This document shows, piece by piece, positions 18,301-27,732 of a stretch of DNA of 64,000 nt. Under the pieces are notes generated by a model, which saw nothing but the letters and a program-made list of their open reading frames with translations, was not told the DNA's origin and did not search any database. Source of the stretch: Acidobacteriota bacterium (GTDB lineage: Bacteria > Acidobacteriota > Vicinamibacteria > Vicinamibacterales > UBA2999). Both the position numbers and the translations under genes were made by a program. The DNA is taken from positions 113,926-177,925 of the forward strand of contig JAUSDY010000074.1 in assembly GCA_030650395.1 (NCBI GenBank). The letters are read 5' to 3'. How positions within the stretch are numbered: position 1 is the first letter of the stretch; each line of letters starts with the position of its first letter.

Positions 18301-21300
18301 TCCGTCCAGCGCGGCACCGGCAGCATGAAATCGTCGTAAGGCTCCACGGCAATCAGCAGACCATCCGAGGCAAGCAGCTTCTTCACCGAAGCGATCGTGC
18401 CGGCGCTCGTCGCCGCCCCGTGCGGCGCATGGCCGGCGATGATGATGTCAAAGGAGTTCGCCTCGAATCCCTGAGCGAGAGGGTCCTCGTCCAGGTCGAG
18501 CACCTGGGACTTGAGGAAGGCATGACCGGCGAAGCGCTCCTGGGCCTTGGCGGTGTTTTCCTCATTCGGATCGGTGAACACATAGCTGGTTCGCTGGCGC
18601 GGCAGCAACGGCAGCACCTGGGAAGTCAGGCTGCCCATCGTGCCGTCGATTTCCAGAATGCGAAGCTGCCTTTCAGCGGGTGCATGATCGACAATCGCCA
18701 TGAGAAGTTGCTGAACCAGGGTGTTGCACATGCGCAGGGCGGGATCGCTCTGATAGAGGTTAGTCAGGGTCGTCTGCGAGCTTGGCGTGGACCGCAGGTG
18801 TCGTGGATCGACCTCGCCGCGCAGGATCTCCGCGAGATTGGAGCCGAACGCTTGCAGCAGCTGAAGCCGGGGCAGATAGGCCGGCAATTCGCGCAGGCAT
18901 GTCCGCCACAACTCGGTGACGTTGCTGCCCTCGGAGTTGCGAATGACCTCCCACCGCCCTGCCACCTCGCGAATGATGCCGGCTTCCTGAAACAGGTCCA
19001 GAATGCGATGGAACAGGCGTTGTTGAGCGACGGCAATGTGCAATTGCTCCGTCAGCGAATTGCTGGTTTGCCTCGTCGTGCTACTGATGTCCCAGCCCAG
19101 ACGCCGACAGGCATCGATGCAGAACGCGATCGACAGGTTCTTGAGTTGTGCTTCAGCCTTCTTCTGCCGTTGGGGCAGGTCCGTCTCGTTCGCCAGGGTG
19201 GCGATCGACAATCGGATTGAATGTGCCAGGTCTCGAGGATGCGGCAGGGCCCACGCCGCGGTACCCGGATGATCCTGACCGGGTAGTGTTTGCAACAGCC
19301 AGATTTCATGGTGCAGGCAATCCTCGAGTTGAAGACCGTTGTCGGCCCGCTGAGCGAGCGCCCGGCAGAGCAGAGCCTGCACCTCGACAAGGACATTGCC
19401 CTGGTCATCCAGGATGGTGATATCGCCTTCCAGCCGTGCATCATCCTGGTGGACCAGACGGGCATGACTCCAGAAGCTTCGTGTTGACCCTTCAGCCTGG
19501 TCAAGCCGGCGATGCACGCGGATCGCCCCGATGCGCGCGGGCAGGTACAAGCGCGGCCGGGCTGAGGCCATCGTGCCCAGCAGCGACTGGAATGCCGCGT
19601 CCAGCACGCCCGGGAACACCACGAAATCCCCGACCTGTCCGCTCACGGCCTCGGCCACGGTAATGCGTGCCACTGCCTCGCGGTCGCCGGTCCAGAGTTG
19701 CTCGATCCCCGCAAAGACCGGTCCGTATTCCAGACCGACGCTCTTGAACATTTCGTAGCAGGCCGGTTTCGCGATGATGTGCGGACACCGTGCCACCACT
19801 TGCTGCACGTCCACCCGCGGAGGAGTACGCCCGGCGGCAAGCTTGTCGAGCTTGCCGGACGAATAGCGAACCCAGGGACCGTCACTCTGCTTGCCGTGGA
19901 GTGTGAAGGTCTTCTGCGAGCGATCGATCAGAAGTTGAACGGGCTGCGGCGTTGTGCTGTTGAGAAACAGCGGTCGATCCAACTCGAGTGCCGCCAGAGC
20001 GGCGTGTTCCGCGCCGAACAGTTGCGTCGCCGCCGCCAGCGCCATTTCGACGTGTCCGGCCGCCGGGAACACGATGGTGCCCTGGACCTTGTGGTCGGCC
20101 AGCCAGCCGTGATGGCGCTGGACTTCCAGCTCGGTGTCCCATGCGGCCTCGGTATGGGCCGTGACAAGGGCATGGCCGAGCAGCGGATGGACGGTCGGAC
20201 CGAAATGCCCAAGGGCGCTCCAGCCGGCGTCGCCGGTGCGGAGATCGCGGCTCAGATCAGATTCACGCCAGAAGCGTTCGCGTTGCCAGGGATAGGTGGG
20301 CAGCGACACCAGCCGGCCGGCGTGCGGATGGAAGCGTTGCCAGTCGATGTCGAGGCCTGTCGTGTACATCCGGCCCAGTGCCGCCAGCATGGTTGCGCGC
20401 TCCGGCTCCTTGCGGCGCAGGGTGGCCAGTACCTGTACCGGCGTGTTGGTCGCCAAGGCGCACTCCTGGATGGAAGCCGACAGCACGGGATGAGGGCCGA
20501 CTTCCAGGAACAATCCATGTCCTGTTTCGAGCAACCTGTCGACGACACTCGCGAACTGCACCGGTTCGCGGACGTTGCGCCACCAGTACTCCGCGTTCAT
20601 GCCGGTCTCGTCGAGGAACGCGCCTGTCACCGTCGAGTACAGCGGGATTTCCGGACAGCGCGGCGACAGAGATGACAAAACCTCCAACAATTCCTCGCGC
20701 AGCGGGTCCATCTTTGGGCTGTGATAGGGAACGTCCACCTGCAGAATGCGGGAAAACGTACCTTCCACGCTGAGTTCCTCGTGGATGCCCGCGAGAGCGT
20801 CGGCGTCGCCCGAAAGCGTCACGGCCTGCGGCCCGTTGATCGCGGCAATGGACACCTGGCCATCGTGTGGCAGCAGAAGACGCCGGGCTTCTTGCAGCGA
20901 GAGACCGACGGCGAGCACCTTACCCTCGCCGCGCGTGCGGTGCTGCAAGCGGCTGCGGTGGTAGCTGACGTGGACCGCATCCTCCAGACTCAGGGCCCCC
21001 GACACGTAGGCCGCCGCCACCTCACCGGCACTGTGGCCGATGATCATGTCCGGCTTGATGCCCCACGCTTCCCACAGTGCCGCCAGGCCGACCTGCAGAG
21101 TGAAGATGCCCATCTGGGCAAAGCGATCGTCGTCAATGCGCGAACGGTCCTCGGGTGCCGACATTTCTTTCAGAATGGAATCGCGCATGTGGCCGCGGAA
21201 AAGGCGATCGCACCGCTCTACCGCCTTGCGGAATACCGGCTCGTCGTGCAGCAACTGCTGCCCCATCGCCCACCACTGCGGTCCCATGCCGGTAAAGACG

Positions 21301-22973
21301 AACACCAGCGGCGGCCTGCTCCCCGACACGGTCTTGCCGGCCGACAGTCCGGCAACCTTGTCGCCTGCCAGGAGCGCATCGAGCTGCTTGGTCAGTGCTG
21401 TCGTCGAGTCGGCCACCAGCGCGAGGCGATGGGCGTGATGCGTGCGCCGCACCCCGGCCGAATAGACCAGGTCCACCAGCGCGGCATCTGCTCCGGCTCC
21501 GCTGGTGAGGAAGTCGCGGTAGGACAATGCCATGGCCTCGATCGCTTCCTTGCTGCGCGCCGACAGCGGCAGCAACCAGGCTTTGCCGGAGGCCGGGACG
21601 CTGCCGTTGCGAACGGTGGACCTGTCCCTGGGCGTTTCCCCCAGCAGGACATGGGCGTTGGTGCCGCCGAACCCGAAAGAGTTGACGCCGGCCAGCCTGG
21701 TCGCGCCGTTGGTTTCCGGCCAGGGCTCGAGCTCGGTCGGCACGCGCAGGCACAGCCTGTCCATGTCGATCTGCGGATTGGGCGACTGGAAATGGAGATT
21801 GGGCGGGATGGCACGGTGGAACAGGGACAGGGCCACTTTCATGACGCCCGCAATTCCAGCGCCTGCTTCGAGGTGGCCGATGTTCGATTTCACCGAGCCC
21901 AGGATGCAGGGCGCGTTCGCGGGCCGGCCCTCGCCCACAACGCCGCCCAGAGCGGTTGCTTCGATGGGGTCGCCCACGGGAGTGCCGGTGCCGTGCGCCT
22001 CTATGAATTGTACGTCGCGCGGCCGGATGCCAGCTTTGGCGCAGGCCTCGCGCACCAGGGCCGCCTGGGATTCGCCGTTGGGTACGCTGATGCCGGGGGT
22101 CTGTCCGTCTTGATTGATGGCCGTGGCGAGGATGACCGAGTAAATGCGGTCGCCGTCCCGCCGAGCGGCGGCAAGAGGCTTCAGCAGGAGCATGCCCGCG
22201 CCCTCGGCGCGGACGTAGCCGTTGGCCCGGGCGTCGAAGCTCTTGCAGCGGCCGTCCGGCGAGAGCATGTTGGCACTGCTGAATCCCAGTGTCATCTCCG
22301 GCTTGAGAATGGCATTGGAACCGCCGACCAGCGCCGTGGCCGATTCGCCATTCCAGATGCTTTCGGACGCCAGGTGCAGCGCGACCAGAGACGAGGAGCA
22401 GGCAGTATCCACAGCGAAACTGGGCCCGCGTAGATCGAAACAGTAGGAGATGCGATTGGCAGCGATGCACAATGCCGAGCCGAGTGCCAGATACGGATTC
22501 AAACCGACCTTACGTTCGGTCACCACCGACATCAAGTCGCCGTAATCGTGTGTGGAGATGCCGATAAACACGCCGGTCCGGGAACCCGCCAGTTGCGCGG
22601 GAACCTGTCCCGCGTCTTCGAGCGCTTCCCAAGCCGTTTCCAGCAACAGGCGCTGCTGTGGATCCATCGCCTGAGCTTCTCGGGGCGAGATGCCGAAGAA
22701 GTGCGGATCGAACTGGTCGATTCTGTTAATCAGCCCAGCGTGGCGAGTGTAGGTTTTGCCGGACTTCCCCGGTTCGGGATCGTGAATCGCGCGCAAGGAC
22801 CAGCGGTCCGGCGTGATTTCTCGAATGCAGTCGCGTCCTTCGCAGAGCATCTGCCAGAAGGCCGTCGGAGTATCGGCGTCGCCTGGATACCGGCAGCCCA
22901 TGCCGACGATCGCGATCGGCTCACGCGGCTGGTCGCGCCATCCCTGCGCTGGTAGAGAGCTGGCTCTGACCAT
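15303..22973 (-). CDS. Type I modular polyketide synthase, single module KS-AT-DH-(MT)-ER-KR-ACP
   Basis: KS DTACSSSLVALH (about 22376-22412), AT GHSAGEVAAAY (about 21007-21045), DH HKVQGTIVFPAAG, ER LIHAASGGVGLAAIQLAQ, KR YLITGGLGGFGLAAA, ACP LGMDSLMAVEL. Start chosen at MVRASSLPAQGW. Confidence 0.93.
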   Translation of the reverse strand: MVRASSLPAQGWRDQPREPIAIVGMGCRYPGDADTPTAFWQMLCEGRDCIREITPDRWSLRAIHDPEPGKSGKTYTRHAGLINRIDQFDPHFFGISPREAQAMDPQQRLLLETAWEALEDAGQVPAQLAGSRTGVFIGISTHDYGDLMSVVTERKVGLNPYLALGSALCIAANRISYCFDLRGPSFAVDTACSSSLVALHLASESIWNGESATALVGGSNAILKPEMTLGFSSANMLSPDGRCKSFDARANGYVRAEGAGMLLLKPLAAARRDGDRIYSVILATAINQDGQTPGISVPNGESQAALVREACAKAGIRPRDVQFIEAHGTGTPVGDPIEATALGGVVGEGRPANAPCILGSVKSNIGHLEAGAGIAGVMKVALSLFHRAIPPNLHFQSPNPQIDMDRLCLRVPTELEPWPETNGATRLAGVNSFGFGGTNAHVLLGETPRDRSTVRNGSVPASGKAWLLPLSARSKEAIEAMALSYRDFLTSGAGADAALVDLVYSAGVRRTHHAHRLALVADSTTALTKQLDALLAGDKVAGLSAGKTVSGSRPPLVFVFTGMGPQWWAMGQQLLHDEPVFRKAVERCDRLFRGHMRDSILKEMSAPEDRSRIDDDRFAQMGIFTLQVGLAALWEAWGIKPDMIIGHSAGEVAAAYVSGALSLEDAVHVSYHRSRLQHRTRGEGKVLAVGLSLQEARRLLLPHDGQVSIAAINGPQAVTLSGDADALAGIHEELSVEGTFSRILQVDVPYHSPKMDPLREELLEVLSSLSPRCPEIPLYSTVTGAFLDETGMNAEYWWRNVREPVQFASVVDRLLETGHGLFLEVGPHPVLSASIQECALATNTPVQVLATLRRKEPERATMLAALGRMYTTGLDIDWQRFHPHAGRLVSLPTYPWQRERFWRESDLSRDLRTGDAGWSALGHFGPTVHPLLGHALVTAHTEAAWDTELEVQRHHGWLADHKVQGTIVFPAAGHVEMALAAATQLFGAEHAALAALELDRPLFLNSTTPQPVQLLIDRSQKTFTLHGKQSDGPWVRYSSGKLDKLAAGRTPPRVDVQQVVARCPHIIAKPACYEMFKSVGLEYGPVFAGIEQLWTGDREAVARITVAEAVSGQVGDFVVFPGVLDAAFQSLLGTMASARPRLYLPARIGAIRVHRRLDQAEGSTRSFWSHARLVHQDDARLEGDITILDDQGNVLVEVQALLCRALAQRADNGLQLEDCLHHEIWLLQTLPGQDHPGTAAWALPHPRDLAHSIRLSIATLANETDLPQRQKKAEAQLKNLSIAFCIDACRRLGWDISSTTRQTSNSLTEQLHIAVAQQRLFHRILDLFQEAGIIREVAGRWEVIRNSEGSNVTELWRTCLRELPAYLPRLQLLQAFGSNLAEILRGEVDPRHLRSTPSSQTTLTNLYQSDPALRMCNTLVQQLLMAIVDHAPAERQLRILEIDGTMGSLTSQVLPLLPRQRTSYVFTDPNEENTAKAQERFAGHAFLKSQVLDLDEDPLAQGFEANSFDIIIAGHAPHGAATSAGTIASVKKLLASDGLLIAVEPYDDFMLPVPRWTEMLRDGGFAAIEALSAHAVILARGPTLSPATEDTLPARTPGDWLILADRAGQGERLAAALKELGARTVLAWQGADLERLLLDEFAGTAPLAGIASFWSLDLPAIETAELSDLVEQQARLGASVVELARVCTESGRSEPRLWLITRGAQAVAGDSTPARTKRAPGTPDAAPAQAVMWGIGRVLANEHPQLRCALLDLSPASTPARTKRAPGTPACARDEIQALARELLADGREAEVALRGQDRYVHRLVPLDLAAPVNAMAPPGSRSRVALPFRLEASHSGLVDDLSLRVFARSLPGPPQVEIEVMATPLNFKDVAKAMHLLGEASLEGTFSGSHLGLECAGRIVSIGAGVEGLCIGDDVVCLAPRSFASHVLADVRAVARKPSHLTFEEAATLPVVFLTVYYGLHHLARLQPGERVLIHAASGGVGLAAIQLAQLLGAEIYATAGSPEKRDFLKSLGVQHVMDSRSLDFVDAVLARTGGEGVDVVLNSLGGETLVRSLSLLRECGRFVELGKRDLEFNTKVGLRPFLKQLSFFAVDLDRLVASRPDLATKLFREVMQLVEQRKFGPLPHVVYPVGRVREAFRTLLKARHIGKVVVSMQEAHVAVVPALPAQPVLGPDGTYLITGGLGGFGLAAAHWLVERGVKHLLLLGRSGAASAAAQEAVAQLQQAGATVTVAQADVAATDDVARVLAEARQTLPPIRGVFHAAMVLDDAPLLELTPQRFQRVLAPKVAGAWNLHTLTRNDPVEHFVMFSSCAAVIGNPAQGNYVAANLFLDMLAHHRRAQGLPALAVDWGVVRDVGVVAARTALARHLENIGMTPLPAREMLDALGVLLQTDTVQSTVLRADWSLVRKSFPVLKESPRLSLLQSRGSGEGSATELTEGESLQKLLRSTPPDQRHGKLQGKVCEVVARVLGTTPSKLETDRPLTNLGMDSLMAVELAICIKKELHIDIPTMTFMRGPSIDQLTTSLLDLLLPQENAATHIPAEAVGRELATQTVGQP
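17666..17706. repeat. Intragenic palindromic element (family A), PKS copy 1
   Basis: CCGGGGTCCCCGGCGCGCGTTTTGTGCGCGCTGGGGTGGAA; flanked by AAGCCGGG direct repeats. Confidence 0.75.
17804..17844. repeat. Intragenic palindromic element (family A), PKS copy 2
   Basis: 41 bp identical to 17666-17706, offset 138 bp, same reading frame (STPARTKRAPGTP). Confidence 0.75.
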
Positions 22974-23022
22974 TGTCGCGAGAATACCAGATGGGAGGGC
23001 CCCTAAGCGCACACCCTTGCTC

Positions 23023-23047
23023 GGCCCGCGCCGGGGAGGCGCGGGCC
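23023..23047 (-). terminator. Possible transcription terminator hairpin after the quinoprotein dehydrogenase gene
   Basis: GGCCCGCGCC-GGGGA-GGCGCGGGCC, 10-bp perfect stem between 23067 stop and PKS start; no clear U-tract. Confidence 0.35.
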
Positions 23048-23066
23048 CATTCGTTCGCGACGAAGC

Positions 23067-25145
23067 TCAGGGCAGCGCGAGCGTCGTGTAGCCGCCGTTG
23101 CCCGGCAACACGATGTACTGCTTGCCCTGGTGCAGGTAGGTCATCAAACCGTACTGTCCCTGCCGGCGCGTCGCCACCTGGCCCACGCGCTTGCCGGTCT
23201 TCTTGTCGATGGCGAAGATGTGGGGCCTGTTGTCGGCCGTCTGGCCCGCGGACAGCAGCAGCGTTGACGTCGCCGCGAGTGCGGCGGTGCCTCTGCGGCC
23301 CCAGTTGGTGTCGACGTTCACACCTTTCAGAAGCGGGTTGTTCCGGAACGCTTCCTGCTGCGCGGTCGGCGAGTCGCCGTGCGGGATCATCCACAGATGC
23401 TCGCCCGTGTTCATGTCGATGGCCGTGATACGGCCGAGCGGGCCCTTGAACAGATCCGGGAAGCCGGCCAGGGGGTCGTTCGGGATGGGTTTCGACGGCG
23501 GCGGCTTCTCGCCCCGGGCCACGGCCCACGGCGACAGGGTCGTCCCGGTCATCTTGTCGTTGTCGCGCTCTTTAGCGGGAGCCAGCAGCGTCGGCGAGCA
23601 CCCGCTGGTGGACGCGACGAAGATAATGCCTGACGCGGGATCGGCGGCTGGCGGTCCGGTGATATTCGCGCCGCCACCACCGCCCGGGCAGATGTTCGCG
23701 GGGCCCTTGCCTTCAGGGTTGCCGCGATGCGTCGGCGGGGCGAAGAGCGGCGCGAGCAAATCGCGCTCGCGGGCGCGCTCGAGCGCCAGCTTCTTGATCT
23801 CCGGCGTGTAGTCGATCAGATGCGCTTCGGTGCGCCCCTGCAAGTCGTACGCGGCCGGCTTGGTCACGTGCGGCTGCGTCGCAGCCAGCTTTTCGCCGGG
23901 CACTTTCGATTGCGGCGCGGGACGATCGACCATCGGCCAGATCGGCGCCCCGGTATGGCGATTGTAGGAATACACCCACGATTGCTTCGTGATCTGAAAC
24001 ACGCCGGGGATGCGGCTGCCGTTGACGTTGACGTCCAATAAGACCGGCGCTGTCGGCGTGTCGTAGTTCCAGATGTCGTGTTTCACGAGCTGCTGATGCC
24101 AAACGCGTTTTCCTGTTTTCACGTCGAGCGCAATCAGGCTCGTACTAAACAGGTTGTCGCCTGGACGGAATCCACCGTAGTAGTCGATGGTCGCGCCGTT
24201 GGTCGGAATATAGACGAGTCCGCGTGACGGGTCCGCCGACATCGGCGCCCACGACGACACGTCGCCCGTCCACTTCCACGCGTCGTTCTCCCACGTGTCG
24301 TGGCCGAACTCACCGGGCCGCGGAATGATGTGGAATTTCCACATGAACTTTCCGGTCTTGGCATCGTAGGCGAGGATGTCGCCGGGCACATTTTCGACGC
24401 GGGTCTGGTTGTAGCCCTGCTCGGCCGAGTTGCCCACGATCAGCACGTCGTTGACGACGATGGGCGGCGATGAGGTGGTGATGTAGCCGAGCGAGAGGGG
24501 AAGGCCCTGCGCCGCGTCGTAGGGCAGCTTGGCGTCGAGCCACGGACCCCAGTCGGCGATAAGGTCCTTGAGCATGTCCACGGTTCCGGTCTTCGGGAAG
24601 CCGCGCACCGGCACGGCCCCGCCCCAGCCTTCGAGCGGCTGCCCGGTCTTGGCGTCGAGCGCATGCAGGAAGAAGCCCGGGCTCGTCATGAACACGATGC
24701 CGCGGCCGTTGATCCTCGAGTACGCGACACCTTTGCCGTGGTTCGACCGCATCGAGTAGGCGTGACGCGGTGTTTCAGGTTCCTGGAACGTCCACAGAGT
24801 CTTGCCCGTGGCCGGATCCAGCGAGATCACGGTTCGTCGTGGACCCGAGGTGGTGAGGAGCATGCCGTCCACATAGATCGGCAGCGACCGGCCGTTGATG
24901 TCGCCGATGTCGACACCGGGAGCCGATTCAGGGCCCCACTCCCAGGCCACCTTGAGCGAATTGAAATTCGACGCGTTGATCTGGTCGAGCGGTGAGTATC
25001 GGGTCGAGGTATCACCCCCCGTGATGCCCGGCCACTCGCCCTTCTGTTGCGCGTCTCCCGCCAGGCCGGAGGCAACGAAGGCTATGACCACAACCAGCCC
25101 ACCGATCAATGTGTGGGGCATCCAGCGTCGAGCAGATCCATTCAT
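23067..25145 (-). CDS. PQQ-dependent quinoprotein dehydrogenase (glucose dehydrogenase-like)
   Basis: Beta-propeller repeats: [57 protein letters not shown]; signal peptide. Confidence 0.85.
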   Translation of the reverse strand: MNGSARRWMPHTLIGGLVVVIAFVASGLAGDAQQKGEWPGITGGDTSTRYSPLDQINASNFNSLKVAWEWGPESAPGVDIGDINGRSLPIYVDGMLLTTSGPRRTVISLDPATGKTLWTFQEPETPRHAYSMRSNHGKGVAYSRINGRGIVFMTSPGFFLHALDAKTGQPLEGWGGAVPVRGFPKTGTVDMLKDLIADWGPWLDAKLPYDAAQGLPLSLGYITTSSPPIVVNDVLIVGNSAEQGYNQTRVENVPGDILAYDAKTGKFMWKFHIIPRPGEFGHDTWENDAWKWTGDVSSWAPMSADPSRGLVYIPTNGATIDYYGGFRPGDNLFSTSLIALDVKTGKRVWHQQLVKHDIWNYDTPTAPVLLDVNVNGSRIPGVFQITKQSWVYSYNRHTGAPIWPMVDRPAPQSKVPGEKLAATQPHVTKPAAYDLQGRTEAHLIDYTPEIKKLALERARERDLLAPLFAPPTHRGNPEGKGPANICPGGGGGANITGPPAADPASGIIFVASTSGCSPTLLAPAKERDNDKMTGTTLSPWAVARGEKPPPSKPIPNDPLAGFPDLFKGPLGRITAIDMNTGEHLWMIPHGDSPTAQQEAFRNNPLLKGVNVDTNWGRRGTAALAATSTLLLSAGQTADNRPHIFAIDKKTGKRVGQVATRRQGQYGLMTYLHQGKQYIVLPGNGGYTTLALP

Positions 25146-25291
25146 CATGGCCCTTGGGCTCCTTAAACGCGCGGCGAACACACGGCTTCGAACCGCGCCA
25201 AGGATGCTGCGGGGGACGGTGCGCTGTCAACTGGCCAATTCGCGGCGGTTGCGGGGAGGGTCCCGGTGGTGTACAAGACTCTGGTTCCGCT

Positions 25292-26884
25292 TTGAGTCCC
25301 TCAAAACCACCGGCACGGCAGCAGCAGCGCCGCCAAGAGAAACCGCCAGGATTGAAAGTCTTCGCCGCGCCCGTGGCGCTGACCGCGGGTCTGCTGGCGA
25401 TCAGCCTGTTGCCACGCGTGCAGGGGAATGTGGCGCTAACCAGGTCGTTCTGGGGCGCCGCGGCGCTGCTGTTGGCTTGGACGGTGGTGCTCGCCGTCAG
25501 TGCCCGAAAGTGGAACTGGAAGCCGTCGCTGGTCCTGGCGCCGCCACGGGCCCAGCACTACATCCAGAGCCTCTGCCACCTCACCATTTACGCGTACTGG
25601 GGCTGGTACTGGCGCCCGGTATACGACTTCGCTCCGCTGATCGTGGCCCAGCTCCTGTTCGCGTATGCGTTCGACATGCTGTTGTCGTGGTCGCGTCGCG
25701 AGGCCTATGTGCTCGGCTTCGGTCCGTTCCCGATCATCTTCAGCACCAACCTGTTCCTGTGGTTCAAGGACGACTGGTTCAGCCTCCAGTTCCTGCTCGT
25801 CGCCGTAGGGTTCGCCGGCAAGGCCTTCGTGCGCTGGGAGCGTGACGGGAAGCGCGTGCACATCTTCAACCCGTCCGCGTTCACGCTCGCGCTGTTCGCG
25901 CTGGTGCTGCTCGCGACCGGCACCACCAGCATCACGTGGGGCCAGGAGATTGCCACCACCTTCGGCCTTGGCCCGAGAATTTATGCGGTGCTGTTTCTCA
26001 CCGGCCTGGTGGTGATGTACTTCTTCGCGATCACGCCAGTCACGGTGGCGGCCGCCGCGACGCTGTTCGGCGCGAGCGCGCTTTACGCCGCCGTCACGGG
26101 CGTGCCGTATTTCGTCGATTCGGAAATTCCGTCAGCGGTGTTCCTCGGCCTTCATCTGCTGGTGACCGATCCGTCGACCTCGCCGCGCACGCCCTTCGGG
26201 CGCGCGATCTTCGGCGTGCTGTACGGCCTCGGCGTCTTCGCGCTCTACGCGATCCTCGGCGCGCTCGGGCTGCCAACCTTCTACGACAAGCTGCTGTGCG
26301 TACCGCTGCTCAACCTCGCGGTCCCCGGCATCGACCGTTGGGTGCGGGCGATCGGCGATCGGCCTATCCTGAAGCGCCTGGCGCTCAACGGCCCGCTTGG
26401 CCGCGGCAACCTCGCGCACATGACAGCCTGGGTCATCCTGTTCGGCGCCATGACCACGCTCGGCGCCACCGATGGCCGGCATCGGGGCGACGCGCTGCCG
26501 TTTTGGGAAGAAGCCTGCGCCGCCAACCGTCCGCGCGCATGCGAGCGCCTGCTCAGAATCGAAGCCTCGTACTGCGCCGACAACGCCGGGTGGGCGTGCA
26601 ACGAGCTCGGACGGCACTACGTCGAAGGCCGACTCGTGCCCGCGGACGAGGCGCGCGCGTTCGGCTACTTCGCGCGAGCGTGCGAGGGACGATTCCAGGC
26701 CGGCTGCGTCAACCTGCTCGATTCGGCCACGCCGAGCGTGGCCAATCCGCGGGCGATCGATCTCCGGTTGCTGGTGCGTGAAGGAGGGCCCAACCTCCTC
26801 GAGATGCCCGAGCCGGAGTTGTACGCCCGCGCGTGCAGCCATGGATGGAGCTTCGCATGTGGGAAGGCATCGGCCTCCCGGTGA
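25292..26884 (+). CDS. Membrane protein with RnfD/NqrB-like TM domain and C-terminal Sel1-like repeats
   Basis: Multi-TM region with VHIFNPSAFTLALFALVLL and later ACNELGRHYVEGRLVPADEARAFGYFARACEGRFQAGCVNL. Start uncertain (TTG at 25292 possible). Confidence 0.6.
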   Translation: MSPSKPPARQQQRRQEKPPGLKVFAAPVALTAGLLAISLLPRVQGNVALTRSFWGAAALLLAWTVVLAVSARKWNWKPSLVLAPPRAQHYIQSLCHLTIYAYWGWYWRPVYDFAPLIVAQLLFAYAFDMLLSWSRREAYVLGFGPFPIIFSTNLFLWFKDDWFSLQFLLVAVGFAGKAFVRWERDGKRVHIFNPSAFTLALFALVLLATGTTSITWGQEIATTFGLGPRIYAVLFLTGLVVMYFFAITPVTVAAAATLFGASALYAAVTGVPYFVDSEIPSAVFLGLHLLVTDPSTSPRTPFGRAIFGVLYGLGVFALYAILGALGLPTFYDKLLCVPLLNLAVPGIDRWVRAIGDRPILKRLALNGPLGRGNLAHMTAWVILFGAMTTLGATDGRHRGDALPFWEEACAANRPRACERLLRIEASYCADNAGWACNELGRHYVEGRLVPADEARAFGYFARACEGRFQAGCVNLLDSATPSVANPRAIDLRLLVREGGPNLLEMPEPELYARACSHGWSFACGKASASR

Positions 26885-27732
26885 GAGCCCTGACGTGGAT
26901 CGGGACGGCGATGGTCGTGGTATCGCTCACCGCGTGGCCGGCGATCGGACAGGGCGGGGCAGGCTCGCTGCCGGATCTGGTCGAGATTCCCGGCGGGCCA
27001 TTCGTGATGGGCGCGGATGCGGCTCGCGATCCTCTGGCTTACGACAACGAGCGGTGGTCGCGCGCCGCGGGTGAAGCAGCGGTCGACGTGCCGCTCTTCT
27101 ACATCGCGCGGCACGAAGTCACGGTCGCACAGTTTTCTGCGTTCGTTCGCGCCACCAGCTGGAAGGCCGATCCGCAAGCGGCCGCCGGACCGCCCAGCCA
27201 CCCGGTAACCTTCGTCACCTGGCCCGATGCCCTTGCGTATTGTCGTTGGCTCGAAGCGATGCTCAACGGCTCTCCGGACACGCCGCCCCAGCTACGCCAA
27301 CGCCTGAAGGAAGGCTGGCGTGTCAGCCTGCCGACGGAGGCCGAGTGGGAGAAGGCCGCGCGCGGAACGGATCGACGGACCTATCCCTGGGGTAACGAGC
27401 CCAGACGCGACCGGGCGAACTACGAAAATACCGCCACGACGCCAGTGGGACAGTTCGCGTGCCCGGAATGTCCCTATGGGCTCGCCGACATGAGCGGCAA
27501 CGTGTGGGAGTGGACCAGCAGCCCTTCTCAACCCTACCCGTACGATCTGAGTGATGACCGCGCAAACCTGGACGCCGATGCGCTCTGGGTGATGCGTGGT
27601 GGCCACTACGGCGACGGCCCCCGCAACGTGCGCACCACGACGCGAGGGGCCGCGGACCCGGGTGCGCGCCGGGCGTTCATCGGCTTTCGCGTCGCCGTGC
27701 ACCTTACGGCGTCGCCGGCTTCCAGTCGGTGA
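26857..27732 (+). CDS. Formylglycine-generating enzyme (SUMF1) family protein
   Basis: EIPGGPFVMGADA...VSLPTEAEWEKAARG...YPWGNEP...MSGNVWEWTSSP...VMRGGHY. Confidence 0.88.
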   Translation: MWEGIGLPVRALTWIGTAMVVVSLTAWPAIGQGGAGSLPDLVEIPGGPFVMGADAARDPLAYDNERWSRAAGEAAVDVPLFYIARHEVTVAQFSAFVRATSWKADPQAAAGPPSHPVTFVTWPDALAYCRWLEAMLNGSPDTPPQLRQRLKEGWRVSLPTEAEWEKAARGTDRRTYPWGNEPRRDRANYENTATTPVGQFACPECPYGLADMSGNVWEWTSSPSQPYPYDLSDDRANLDADALWVMRGGHYGDGPRNVRTTTRGAADPGARRAFIGFRVAVHLTASPASSR

